Source: Methanosarcina siciliae T4/M
Lineage (GTDB): Archaea; Halobacteriota; Methanosarcinia; Methanosarcinales; Methanosarcinaceae
DNA length: 64,000 bases
Assembly (NCBI RefSeq): GCF_000970085.1
Contig: NZ_CP009506.1
Coordinates: 434,001-498,000, forward strand
Direction of reading: 5' to 3'
Numbering within the stretch: the first letter of the stretch is position 1; each line of letters starts with the position of its first letter. Positions 46,743 through 55,795 of the stretch are shown piece after piece. The notes beneath the pieces were generated by a model, which saw nothing but the letters and a program-made list of their open reading frames with translations, ran no database searches and had not been told where the DNA came from. The position numbers and the translations under genes were made by a program.

Positions 46743-47357
46743 ATGATATCACTCACTTTTTTAGTTATGTGGATCGAATTCATTATTTGTAATTTTATTA
46801 CACTGCATATGCCTTATCGGGAGTTTATAAATCTCCTGATGTTGTACCTCCTTTCACTGTTTCTTCCTGCAGCCGGACTTTTAGTTTTTATGAAAAATAA
46901 TAGGAGAATCTCATCCAGATGGTATTGGGGAATTCCATTTCTTCTGGGACTTATTCTAAATACGTTTCTCAGAGACTTTATGTTTATGAATCCATTTAGC
47001 CCCTATGCCGTTAACCTCTTTTATGGTCAGTCTTTCATAGCCACCTTTCCCATCCTTTACAAATGGCATATTTTAGAGTCTCTGTCTCCGAATGACTCTA
47101 TAGTGAATTCCACTGTCCTGTTTTTCATTTATATCTTCTTTTCGATTTCCGTTGCACTATTCTGCCTCTCTGTCCCGGAAGAAAAGAGAAAAAAATTGAT
47201 GGTGCCTTTTGCACTTTCTCTCATAGCAGCATTTTCGAATTTGGTCCGCTTTATATCGGGATGGATAACATTAGAAAGTGTTGTAGTCCATTACTCCTTT
47301 TTGTATATCTTCAATAGCTACTCTCATTGTTGGTTTGTGCTTCATGGTGATAGCTGA
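46743..47357 (+). CDS. Hypothetical integral membrane protein, about 5-6 TM
   Basis: About 204 residues with hydrophobic segments near residues 1-18, 25-47, 62-80, 92-108, 120-142 and 155-178. The family is not recognised. The ATG at 46743 is chosen over a TTG two codons upstream; no strong ribosome-binding site is seen. It is island cargo with composition like its neighbours. Confidence 0.55.
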   Translation: MISLTFLVMWIEFIICNFITLHMPYREFINLLMLYLLSLFLPAAGLLVFMKNNRRISSRWYWGIPFLLGLILNTFLRDFMFMNPFSPYAVNLFYGQSFIATFPILYKWHILESLSPNDSIVNSTVLFFIYIFFSISVALFCLSVPEEKRKKLMVPFALSLIAAFSNLVRFISGWITLESVVVHYSFLYIFNSYSHCWFVLHGDS

Positions 47358-47430
47358 TAGTTTTTAATATGTTCCGGGATCGCAAAAATTGACCATTAAT
47401 TTCACTGGTAATGACTGCAATAGATTCAAA

Positions 47431-47562
47431 ACTTAGTAGAAGGAGAAGGAAAACTTAGTAGAAGGAGAAGGAAAACTTAGTAGAAGGAGAAGGAAAACTT
47501 AGTAGAAGGAGAAGGAAAACTTAGTAGAAGGAGAAGGAAAATTTAGTAGGAGGAGAAGGAGA
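47431..47562. repeat. Six tandem 22-bp repeats
   Basis: Unit ACTTAGTAGAAGGAGAAGGA plus AA; five copies are exact and the sixth has four changes. A string around GACTGCAATAGATTCAAAAC flanks the array on the left (about 47413-47431) and, in variant form, on the right (about 47591-47612), so the array may have expanded inside a duplicated segment. Confidence 0.93.
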
Positions 47563-47755
47563 ACTTTGAGTAATCATTGCACTGGTAATTGATTGCAATA
47601 GATTCAAAACCCAGATAATAATAAGAGGACTACGAATACCCCGCCTTCAGGAAGCTGTCCGACAATAGCCGATAATAACCTTTAGTAATAAAAAAATTCC
47701 TTTTTTTGATTTAAAGGTTTTATTTGCTTTTTTAACACTTTTTATTACTATCAAT

Positions 47756-47961
47756 CCTACATTCCGCAGTATTTTTTTGAAAATCCCCAAATAATAGAGC
47801 CAAACTGAGATTTTGATAAAAATTGAATACTACGTTTTTGGTATCTGAACACACTGTATAGCCATTTTTAACTCCTGCACAGAAACCCGATAAATTCACA
47901 TTAGAAGAAAATCGATAGCAAGAAAAATAATGAATATACGAAAAATACTGCGGAAAGTGGG
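47756..47961. mobile_element. MITE-like element, ~206 bp, with matched terminal inverted repeats
   Basis: Ends share CCYACWTTCCGCAGTATTTT in inverted orientation (47756-47777 and 47940-47961). The inner right two-thirds is ~90% identical to 49972-50121, which ends in the same right terminus but continues leftwards into coding-like sequence. It is best read as an internally deleted derivative of a larger transposon. Confidence 0.7.
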
Positions 47962-47988
47962 TATGAAATCGCTCCCGGATACTTCCAT

Positions 47989-48548
47989 TTTTTCACATTT
48001 TACTTGTAGAATTTTATGTGAGTTTCCTTGAAGTGTAATGCTTCGATTATTATGTCCTATTTGTAATGATCTCTTACGTTCTGCATACGTAGCGAGGCAT
48101 TAATATAGATTTTTTCGTATGAATATTTGGAAGAAATGGTCTTTTTAGTACAAAGGTTAAATCTTGAGTTAAGACACTCTACTCATATATTTACTTTCTC
48201 GCCATGTTCTTTAACAATCAAAGATTGAAAAGTAACATCTAAGCTCTAAATTAGTTGAAAATCGAATTGTTAGACGATTTGGCCATAAAGTTTTTAAAAA
48301 ACTAATCAAAATGAGTTTATGGAGTTTGGAAGTATTTCTCGGTACACCTTAACTACATAAAATCTGCCCTAAGAGGCAATGATTCTGTTAGGTTTGTCTG
48401 TATTTAAGCTTGTCTGATTCTGCCTCCTCGGGAAAAACAACTAGGAGTAAAGCAAATGACTAAGAACAAATTTTAAATCGGAATACTTATTTTGGCAATG
48501 CTGGTCGGTATGGCGTTGAGGCCGGCTGTTAATGCACAACAGGAAGAC
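47989..48548. repeat. ~560-bp duplicated leader + signal-peptide cassette, copy 1
   Basis: Aligns along most of its length with 53887-54447, roughly 75-80% identical by eye. It comprises a non-coding leader and the first ~30 codons (signal peptide AMLVGMALRPAVNAQ) of the following gene. Downstream of the cassette the two loci differ completely. Confidence 0.85.
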
Positions 48549-48734
48549 AACTTTTTTGAGGATGGATATTATCTACCCGATTATGGTTCAAGTATCTTTG
48601 TGGAACTTAAAGATGACTCAAGCGTTATTGAAACTCGAGGTGTAATACCTGAAATAACAGATGATTTCGATAAATCCCATGTGTGCGTTACACATGGGAT
48701 TTATATTTCTCAAAATTTTGATTATATAAAATGA
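48456..48734 (+). pseudogene. Broken exported protein (signal peptide + TRG-family fragment)
   Basis: Begins MTKNKF, then an in-frame TAA at codon 7, then IGILILAMLVGMALRPAVNA as in the intact signal peptide of the 54357 gene. The mature part has ETRGVIPEITDDFDKS, matching the TTRGTMPVITD start of the intact protein at 48829, and is cut short soon after by a perfect hairpin. It looks like a fusion relic of the leader cassette and a second copy of the 48829 family. Confidence 0.75.
48670..48704. other. Perfect 15-bp inverted repeat with 5-base loop
   Basis: ATAAATCCCATGTGT, loop GCGTT, ACACATGGGATTTAT: a 15-bp perfect stem inside the broken gene. It may be a transcription terminator, an RNA-processing hairpin or a replication/recombination scar. 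It marks the point where homology to the 48829 protein ends. Confidence 0.6.
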
Positions 48735-48828
48735 ATCAGCAATCAAAATTTTGTTAAAGCGGGAACTTGTGGGATTAATACAACAATAGTAGTTAAAAAC
48801 ATGGACTCATTAATAAGGTATGATTTTA

Positions 48829-49611
48829 ATGTTCAAAATAAATAGTATTGGTAAATGGCTGATGTTTATGATTTTTATTTCAATTTTATTGTCTGTCTCT
48901 GCAAATGCAGATGATGAACAATTAAATGATTCAGGATCTGATGAAGAGTTCCCTACATTTAATTATGATCCTGAGATTTTTGAGAAAATTAAAAATGAGA
49001 CTTGGTTCATAACTACTCGAGGGACGATGCCTGTAATTACAGATGCTAATGAAAAAGTTGAATGGGAAAAGAAAGCAGAGAAGTGTATTCATAGTTTCAG
49101 TGATGAACTTCAGCCCTACATGAAATCGAATGGTGGACAATTGAATGGTTTTGGCTATTTTTATGACGGATATATAAATGTGTTTATTGATGAAAAATCT
49201 CTCGAAAGTGTTACTGATTCTGTCATTGATGAAATATATTCAATAATAAGTGACCACTGTGAACAAGAAGGCATAAGTGAAGTACCAGTCGTTTTTATGA
49301 AATCTACAATAACTTTAGATGAAGGGGAACCATCAGAATCACCTAATGAAGGTGAAGAGATTATTTTAGATGAAGAAGAACCGGTAGAATCACCTAATGA
49401 AGGTGAAGAGATTATTTTAGATGAAGAAGAACCGGTAGAATCACCTGATAAAGGCGAAGAGATAGTTTCTGATGAAAGGGAACAAGCAGAATCCCCCGAT
49501 GAAGATGAAAAGGGTACAGATCGTGAAACTACAACACACCAAACACCTGGCTTTACTTCGGTAATGGTCATTCTAGGGCTTCTATTGGTGTTGTTTGTTA
49601 GGTATTCATAA
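48829..49611 (+). CDS. Exported TRG-family protein with acidic repeats and PGF-CTERM anchor
   Basis: Signal peptide (WLMFMIFISILLSVSANA), then a compact domain (about 45-155) of an archaeal surface family: TTRGTMPVITD, GGQLNGFGYFYDGYINVFID, VIDEIYSIISDHCEQEGISE, VPVVF. Then comes an acidic repeat, EEPVESPNEGEEIILD, present about three times, and the sorting tail TPGFTSVMVILGLLLVLF for archaeosortase processing. The ATG at 48829 is preferred over 48820 for spacing from AAGG. Function unknown. Confidence 0.82.
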   Translation: MFKINSIGKWLMFMIFISILLSVSANADDEQLNDSGSDEEFPTFNYDPEIFEKIKNETWFITTRGTMPVITDANEKVEWEKKAEKCIHSFSDELQPYMKSNGGQLNGFGYFYDGYINVFIDEKSLESVTDSVIDEIYSIISDHCEQEGISEVPVVFMKSTITLDEGEPSESPNEGEEIILDEEEPVESPNEGEEIILDEEEPVESPDKGEEIVSDEREQAESPDEDEKGTDRETTTHQTPGFTSVMVILGLLLVLFVRYS

Positions 49612-49653
49612 TCAGGTCCTGTCCATAAATTATTGAACTGAAAGTCTAAACGT

Positions 49654-49789
49654 TAGTTGTTTAAAAAACAGGGCTCTGTGATACGGTCAAGAATTGTTGA
49701 GCTCGAAAAAAAAGCTTTATACGCTCTTAAAATCAGAAATCAAAAAACAAGAATGGGCTCGCTGAGATTCGAACTCAGGACTCCCTCCG
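49654..49789 (-). other. Island-border repeat 2: tRNA 3' half plus conserved flank
   Basis: Minus strand 49789-49754 carries GAGTCCTGAGTTCGAATCTC then AGCGAGCCCA, a T arm with acceptor end including a terminal CCA-like triplet. The flank (plus strand CAAGAATTGTTGAGCTCGAA...) is a diverged version of that at copies 1 and 3. The rest of the tRNA is missing. Confidence 0.75.
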
Positions 49790-49879
49790 GGTAAGGCTCA
49801 TGCTGCAGAAAACATGACCATTTTTTCTCTTAAAATTCCGAATCGAACTTTAGGAATTGACACTGAACTGGTAAAGGAT

Positions 49880-50121
49880 GATGTTTAACGATTTTCGGAA
49901 AACTTCTAAGGATGCATTCAATAAATGGTTGAATATCAAAGATATAACTGAATTCAGCAAACAAAATTATTTGATAAAAATTGAATACTATATTTTTTGG
50001 TCTCTGAACACACTGTATAGCCATTTTTAACTCCTGCACAGAAACCCGATAAATTCACCTCAGAAGAAGATCGATAGCAAGAAAAATAATGAATATACGA
50101 AAAATACTGCGGAAAGTGGGA
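49880..50121 (+). mobile_element. Right-end remnant of a transposon
   Basis: Contains a ~51-codon open stretch starting MMFNDFRKTSKDAFNKWLNI and ending FWSLNTLYSHF, presumably the tail of a lost transposase, followed by the same right terminus (AAAAATACTGCGGAAAGTGG) as the MITE-like element at 47756. No left end is found. Confidence 0.55.
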
Positions 50122-50174
50122 TCAATAATTATCGGACAGCCTGTTTAGGGTGGAGTGGTCTCATGTAATTTGAT

Positions 50175-50717
50175 TCAGTTTTCAGTATTTATGGTTTGAC
50201 TCTCTGTAATTTTTAAGCATTGATTGATTTTTTTCCATCGACGTCTTGATACAAATTTTGCTGCCAGCAACAGAATCATTGAGACAGCTATGAATATTAT
50301 ACCAATATCCAACCCTGATATCTCCAATCCCTTTGTCTTTGGAGACTGCACTTCATTTAAGAAGTATAAAACAATTCCAATGCTTCCAATTGTTAGAGAA
50401 CCAATCCCTGAAGATAACAATATAAGAACCTGGTATTTGCCGGTAGATATTATCTTTTTGCCTTTAGAGGTAAGTTCGTAATATACCCACTTACGCTCAC
50501 TGCTTTCTACTCTATCAACGAGTCCTGCGCTGGTGAGTTTATCCAGATGTTTATATATTGCATTTTTCTGAACCCCCACATTATTTACCAATTCAGCAAC
50601 TGTCATGCGCCTTTTATTTAGATTTTTAAGAATTTTTAACCGTGTGTCTGATAATATTGCTTTGAGAATCTCATTATCATTTGCTTTAAACTTATTTTGA
50701 TGAAGTTTCTCAGACAC
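50175..50717 (-). CDS. Membrane-tethered winged-helix regulator
   Basis: An N-terminal ArsR/MarR-like wHTH (residues about 15-90: ILSDTRLKILKNLNKRRMTV, recognition part KNAIYKHLDKLTSAGLVDRV, wing ESSERKWVYYELT). It is followed by two membrane helices (about 96-117 and 134-155) and a basic tail RRRWKK. Such regulators sit at the membrane and often control the divergent neighbour, here the caspase-like peptidase operon starting 165 bp away. A CACCTGGTG near 50764 may be an operator. Confidence 0.85.
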   Translation of the reverse strand: MSEKLHQNKFKANDNEILKAILSDTRLKILKNLNKRRMTVAELVNNVGVQKNAIYKHLDKLTSAGLVDRVESSERKWVYYELTSKGKKIISTGKYQVLILLSSGIGSLTIGSIGIVLYFLNEVQSPKTKGLEISGLDIGIIFIAVSMILLLAAKFVSRRRWKKINQCLKITESQTINTEN

Positions 50718-50881
50718 ATAATATCAGATGTGAATCTCATTTTATAAACTTATGCTTTTGAGTCACCTGGTGGTTACTTAAAAAGGAATATATTAGTACA
50801 TTATTTACTATTTTTTCTTTGATACTTATTTGGGGGGATAAAAAATCAAGTACATATCTTAATGATGAAGGGTGAATAATA
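50718..50881. promoter_or_regulatory. Divergent control region of regulator and peptidase operon
   Basis: Contains the short palindrome CACCTGGTG (50764-50772) and a TATA-like AAAGGAATATATTAG (about 50780-50794) pointing to the peptidase gene. The arrangement suggests a repressor regulating both directions. Confidence 0.4.
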
Positions 50882-51652
50882 ATGAGGAAATTGATACGAT
50901 CAACATGGTGTCGTATGACAGCATCGGTTACCTTATCCGTAATATTGATCCTGCTTGCGTCTTCCGTATCGCTTGCAGGTACCGGAGACGATAGTGATGC
51001 GTCTTCTCCAGAGGTAGGTGTAGAATGGGTAAACGATTATACATGGCCATATTCAGATCTGTCATATTGTGATGATTCGGCAAATGGCCTGTACAATAGA
51101 TTAGGGAATGAGGGTTGGACAAAGAGTTTCAATAAAGGAAATAGCAATGCAAAAGCAGCTCATTTCGAGCAAGCCAACCAAGATTCACAGTACATTGATG
51201 CAGTAGATATTGCTCTTTATTCAGGTCATGGTTCTACAGATAAACTGGATGTATCAACTGTAACTGAAAAGGTATACCATGATGAAGCTGAATGGGGGGA
51301 TTATGACCTTGAGTGGATAGGCTTAGATTGTTGTCTGGCCGGGTCAGGAGATTTTTCGTCTTCATTGAATGGGGCGCATCTTATTCTAGGATTTTCAACA
51401 AACTGCTATGATTCCGATCTGGGACTTCATTGGGCAAATTATCTTGTGGATGACGGTTCAAACGATGTTGCATATACAGTCAAGAATTCATGGTTCTATG
51501 GGGCGGATGTAGATCAACCGAGTGGCGTAACAGCAAAAGTTTTCGGTGAAACCTCAAGTTGTGGAAATGATTATATCTGGGGGCAGGGGAGCGTAATTAC
51601 TGACCCTCCCGTGGACAGCTCATACACATATTGGACATATAATATGGGATAA
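50882..51652 (+). CDS. Secreted caspase-like cysteine peptidase (DUF6345-like)
   Basis: Signal peptide (about residues 1-33: VTLSVILILLASSVSLAGTG). The mature domain has the clan-CD-like dyad arrangement: a His in IALYSGHGST and a Cys in WIGLDCCLAG, each at the end of a hydrophobic strand, like caspases, gingipains and the DUF6345 group. There is no C-terminal anchor; it is probably released or bound by its partner. The next gene starts 13 bp downstream and is very likely co-transcribed; both N-termini begin MRKLI. Target unknown. Confidence 0.75.
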   Translation: MRKLIRSTWCRMTASVTLSVILILLASSVSLAGTGDDSDASSPEVGVEWVNDYTWPYSDLSYCDDSANGLYNRLGNEGWTKSFNKGNSNAKAAHFEQANQDSQYIDAVDIALYSGHGSTDKLDVSTVTEKVYHDEAEWGDYDLEWIGLDCCLAGSGDFSSSLNGAHLILGFSTNCYDSDLGLHWANYLVDDGSNDVAYTVKNSWFYGADVDQPSGVTAKVFGETSSCGNDYIWGQGSVITDPPVDSSYTYWTYNMG

Positions 51653-51664
51653 AGGTGTGTTGGA

Positions 51665-52588
51665 ATGAGAAAATTGATAATAGGACTCGGAATCATGGCA
51701 ACATTGGCTGTTTTATCATTTGGTCAGGCTACTAATTTTGGAAGCAATGTAATAAATACAAAAGATGGGGGCAGTGTTCAGTATGAACTTGAAGGCTCTC
51801 TCCCGTCTATTAATGACACTGTTAAAATCTACACGATACGGAATTCGATTGTGACTACAGAATCTGTTGCAGAAATCGGCAGCAAATTTGGCTTTGTGAA
51901 TTGCAGTCCCAGCAATGCAGATCCCGGAACAATAGGGATGTTTGATGGGGAAAAGCATTTGTCTGTCTACGAGAAGTCTGGTGCTATATGGTATGTAATT
52001 CCTTCAAAAATGGATCCGGTAGTGGATATGCAACCAAATCTCCCTGATGATGAGACCGCAAAAAAAATAGCAACCGATTTCCTGGTCTCAACAAACTGCT
52101 TGCCTCAAGACTCAAAGTTCAATGAGATTGTTGCAGATCAGCAAATAACTGCCGAAAAGGGGACTGACAAAGTTATACAGAGCTATAATACGACTCTGCA
52201 GGTGAGATACCAGAGAGAGATCAATGGCATTCCGGTGGTAGGCCCTGGAAGCAAACTCAAGGTATTCATAGGTGATAATAACGGAGTCGTGGGGATGTTC
52301 AAAGTATGGAGAGATGTAATGCCAGATATCAACATTAAGATCAAAACTCCTGAAAAGGCATATTCGGATCTGGTCGAAGGTAACGATATCGTATTACCAG
52401 TACGTGCAGATGGCGATAAAGTTATCATAAAAAATGTAACACTTGGCTACTGGATGGAACCTGCTGATAAAGAACAAACAAATGTACTGCCAGTATATAT
52501 CTTCAAAGGGGATGTTATTGACTCAAATGGTAAATATTCAGGACAGTATGAAGGGTATGTATACGCCACCGAAGGGGGATTAATTTAA
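51665..52588 (+). CDS. Exported partner protein of the caspase-like peptidase
   Basis: Starts MRKLIIGLGIMATLAVLSFG, a signal peptide or anchor. The mature part has two regions: about 30-120 (beta-rich, ending AIWYVIPSKMDP) and about 130-280 with ETAKKIATDFLVST, TTLQVRYQREINGIPVVGPG and NNGVVGMFKVWRDV. The latter is reminiscent of FTP/PepSY-type propeptide domains that chaperone or inhibit extracellular proteases. Pairing with a protease gene fits a dedicated inhibitor or folding factor. It is inference; no family is assigned. Confidence 0.65.
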   Translation: MRKLIIGLGIMATLAVLSFGQATNFGSNVINTKDGGSVQYELEGSLPSINDTVKIYTIRNSIVTTESVAEIGSKFGFVNCSPSNADPGTIGMFDGEKHLSVYEKSGAIWYVIPSKMDPVVDMQPNLPDDETAKKIATDFLVSTNCLPQDSKFNEIVADQQITAEKGTDKVIQSYNTTLQVRYQREINGIPVVGPGSKLKVFIGDNNGVVGMFKVWRDVMPDINIKIKTPEKAYSDLVEGNDIVLPVRADGDKVIIKNVTLGYWMEPADKEQTNVLPVYIFKGDVIDSNGKYSGQYEGYVYATEGGLI

Positions 52589-53336
52589 TCTCTCTTTATT
52601 TTTTAAATATTGAACCCTTTGACTTTTAACAGGAGTTTGATATTGATATAAATGTCAGTGTTTTATAGGGAAATCAAATCTCGCAAAACTCCAGGCAAAA
52701 CCAGAGATTTCATGTACTTTAATACGGCTTCCGTAATCCAAAATACCTCATTCCCGTTCTAATTTATAGTAAAATCATCATCTGCCATAGTGCCATCATG
52801 TCTTCTGCTGTTCTTTTACTGATATTCCAAATTTAGCCTTATTCCAAATTTAGCCTGAGATTTTTCCGGGCCCAGGTTTGAATCTGAATTGTTTTCTCAT
52901 ACTAATCTCGTTAGCTTCTGAATAATATATTGAATTAAGATTATTTCTGTAAACTCCACTGGAAATAATGGGGTTTTGATTCACTCTATATTCTCCTATG
53001 TATTTTGATTTCCATTGCTGGTAAAACTCCCATAGCTTCCATCGTTGTTTCTCGCTCTGGTGCCTTTATAGATTTCTGACAATGGGTTTGTATTTGCTGT
53101 AATGTGGGGAGAATTCAAGAGATATCCGGGTTTCAGGAAAAAAGTGAGCCAATTGCTCAGTTAAAAAGTGGTCCTGCCAAAAAGAGAAACATCAAGTTTG
53201 AGTGTGATTTTCAACCATAAGTGCTTATAAATTTTAGATGTGTTACTTCGACATTCAATAGATGAATGTAAGTTACCCACTAGAAATAGCAAAAAGCCGA
53301 AAAAATCATATAAGTCAGAAACAATAAGTCTAAATC
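52589..53336. other. Gene-free spacer
   Basis: About 750 bp; only a tiny tandem duplication (CCAAATTTAGCCT at 52829 and 52845) stands out. No coding sequence or RNA recognised. Confidence 0.45.
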
Positions 53337-53855
53337 GTGGAATACCAGAACGAAGAGTTTGAAGCAGAAACCTTTAAAGATACTGATCTTACAGACGTAT
53401 CTTTCAAGGATTCAAGGTTTATTGATTGTGATTTTGAAAACTGCAACTTATCAAACGTCGATCTGGATAACACAAAATTTCAGAATATAAGATTCAAAAG
53501 CTGCAAAATTCTGGGATTGGATTTTTCAAAATGTAATGACTTTATACTCGCTTTTGGATTTGAAGATTCTTTTCTTTCCCTGTCAGTCTTTTCCGATATG
53601 AATTTAGAAAATACGGATTTTACCAATTGCCAGATATATGACTGTGATTTTGTAAATACTAATCTTACAAATGCGAATTTTGAGAATTCCGATCTTAAAA
53701 ACAGTCTCTTTAAAAAAGCGAACCTTAGCTTTACATCGTTCAAGAATGCAAAAAATTATGATATAAATCCCAATGAAAATTTTCTAAAAAAGACAGTATT
53801 TTCTATTCCTGAAGTTATTTCCCTTTTAGACATTTATGACATTGTACTGGAATAA
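53337..53855 (+). CDS. Pentapeptide-repeat protein
   Basis: Starts at a GTG. Two runs of A(D/N)LXX-type pentapeptides form a quadrilateral beta-helix: TDLTDVSFKDSRFIDCDFEN with NLSNVDLDNT, then, after a break at FILAFGFEDSFLS, NLENTDFTNC and NLTNANFENSDLKNSLF. A helical C-terminus (IPEVISLLDIYDIVL) may dimerise it. Similar proteins (Qnr, McbG) mimic DNA and protect gyrase, but many have other roles; no signal peptide is seen. Island cargo. Confidence 0.88.
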   Translation: MEYQNEEFEAETFKDTDLTDVSFKDSRFIDCDFENCNLSNVDLDNTKFQNIRFKSCKILGLDFSKCNDFILAFGFEDSFLSLSVFSDMNLENTDFTNCQIYDCDFVNTNLTNANFENSDLKNSLFKKANLSFTSFKNAKNYDINPNENFLKKTVFSIPEVISLLDIYDIVLE

Positions 53856-53886
53856 ACCACTCTTTTAGCATCTCCTGGTGAAGAAT

Positions 53887-54447
53887 TTTTTCACATTTTA
53901 TTCGTAGAATTTTATGTGTGTTTTCTTGAAGGATAACGCCCCGATTACTTGTCCTATTTGTAATGATCTTCTACGTTCTGTATACGTCGAGGATTATTAA
54001 TATGAATTTTCTCCCACTAATATCCAGGATAACTTCTCTTTTCAGTACGACAATTGGATTTTGAATTATGGCGGTATGATCATATTTATATCTTCTCTCC
54101 AAATACTCTAACAATCAAAGACTAAAAAGCAACATATATGCTCCAAATTAGTTAGAGAATCGAATTGTTAAATGAATTGGCCATAAAACTTTTAAAGAAC
54201 TAATAAAAATGAGTTTATGGAGTTCAAATGTACGTTCCAGGTTCACGCAAACTCCATAAAATACACCCTAAAAGGCAGTGATTATGTTAGCTTTGTCTGT
54301 ATTTAAGTTTGCCTGATCCTGCCTCCTAAGGGAAAAACAACTTAGGAGTCAGACGAATGATCAAAAACAAAATTATGATAAATTTATTTTTTTTGGCAAT
54401 GCTGGTTGGTATGGCGTTAAGGCCGGCATTAAGTGCACAGGAAGAGA
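53887..54447. repeat. ~560-bp duplicated leader + signal-peptide cassette, copy 2
   Basis: Aligns with 47989-48548. It contains a conserved short element around CCCTAAAAGGCAGTGATTAT and the signal-peptide codons of the 54357 gene. Confidence 0.85.
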
Positions 54448-55613
54448 CAAATTATAGTGTAACTGCTGAGGAAGCTTTTAAGCATGCCAATGCCAACATG
54501 ATAAGTTTCATAGCAGCCGATGCACCGGGCTTTGAAAACTGGACAGGTGCATCTGTTGATCCCAAACCGGTTGAACTTTACGACATAAATGGTCAGAAAT
54601 TATTTTATCAATTCTCAGTATACAAAGAAAAAAAATTGACAGGTGTAATTGACATATGTGCCGATGAAACATTGGGCCCTTCACTCTATGACATTGTATT
54701 TGATCCTGAACCTTATAAAGCGGCTGAAGCCATGAAAAAATCAATAGAAATAGCCAAAAGTGAATATTCAGATGGGGAAATCAAATCAACCAATTTGGTT
54801 GTATACAGCTATCCAAGTGTAGGGGCGATGACTGTAGTAAAAGACAAGACCACTGGAGTTGAACACCGGATATTTGTAGATGCGTACTCCCTTAATGAGG
54901 TTAAAGGTAAAGCTGCAACTGAAACCGAACCCGGAATATAGTCACTGTATGACAAGATTTTGACTTATGGAAAGGAAAACAATTTAAAAGAATGGCAAAA
55001 AAGTGATGAAATTACCAAATCTATAGAACAAGCAGCAGCTAATAAAGTAGTTAATATTAATGCTGCAGTCACTGAAGAAAATATTACAGATAAAATATTA
55101 CAAATATCAGTGACGATGCAGTAGTGAGAAGTTCATTTACAGGTAAAATACTTGATATTGACGGTATTGGACAAGAACGAGATGTTTTTTGTGGTCCAGC
55201 AGTATCCGAATGCTTTGTGTGTACTATCACAATCCTGACCCTGCCCCTTCACAGGAAACCATCTATATGGGGGAAGGACTATGGACTTGGAATCCTGATT
55301 CCCCCCATATTCATCTGGGCTCTCACCTGATGATATTGTAGAATGGGCTGATAAAAAATGGGGTAAAACGGGAACTATAACTACTAGGCTTTTTAATAGT
55401 GACGCTATATCAGAAATTGAAAATGAGAGACCATTTTTCAGTATGACTACAAATCCAAATCATTTTCGAATTTGTAAAGGATACATAACTCAAAATGGGT
55501 ATACATATTTGCGTCTTAATGATCCAGAACCTGTTGGTTCAACGCTTGGTAATCCAGGATTACTTGAACGCACATATGGTAGCTCAGAATCTGTGCGTAT
55601 ATATATAAGTTAA
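54357..55613 (+). pseudogene. Exported C39-like cysteine peptidase gene with amber codon and frameshifts
   Basis: The signal peptide (LAMLVGMALRPALSAQ) and a PepSY-like region (TVVKDKTTGVEHRIFVDAYS) end at a TAG (54939-54941). The same frame continues SLYDKILTYGKENNLKEWQK to a second TAG. Frames then switch: DIDGIGQERDVFCGPAVSEC (catalytic Cys of a C39/papain-like fold), YYHNPDPAPSQETIYMGEGL, GLSPDDIVEWADKKWG and finally FFSMTTNPNHFRICKGYITQ with the catalytic His and LNDPEP, ending at TAA. Pyrrolysine readthrough could bypass the first TAG, but at least two frameshifts make this a decayed gene. A 194-aa N-terminal product could still be made. Confidence 0.8.
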
Positions 55614-55795
55614 AAATCCCTCAGAGGAGTTCGATAAACTTCTCGTTTCAACGGTTGTTTATGAACCTATAACAACCAGCCAAAGATTGGGGTTTATCGA
55701 AACCTCTTTATTTATAGGGTGCTGGTATGAACAAAATATAGGAGAGAGTCGCTGATTTTGTTGCTTTTTAATAAGTTCATAAGTTGGGGTTTAAA

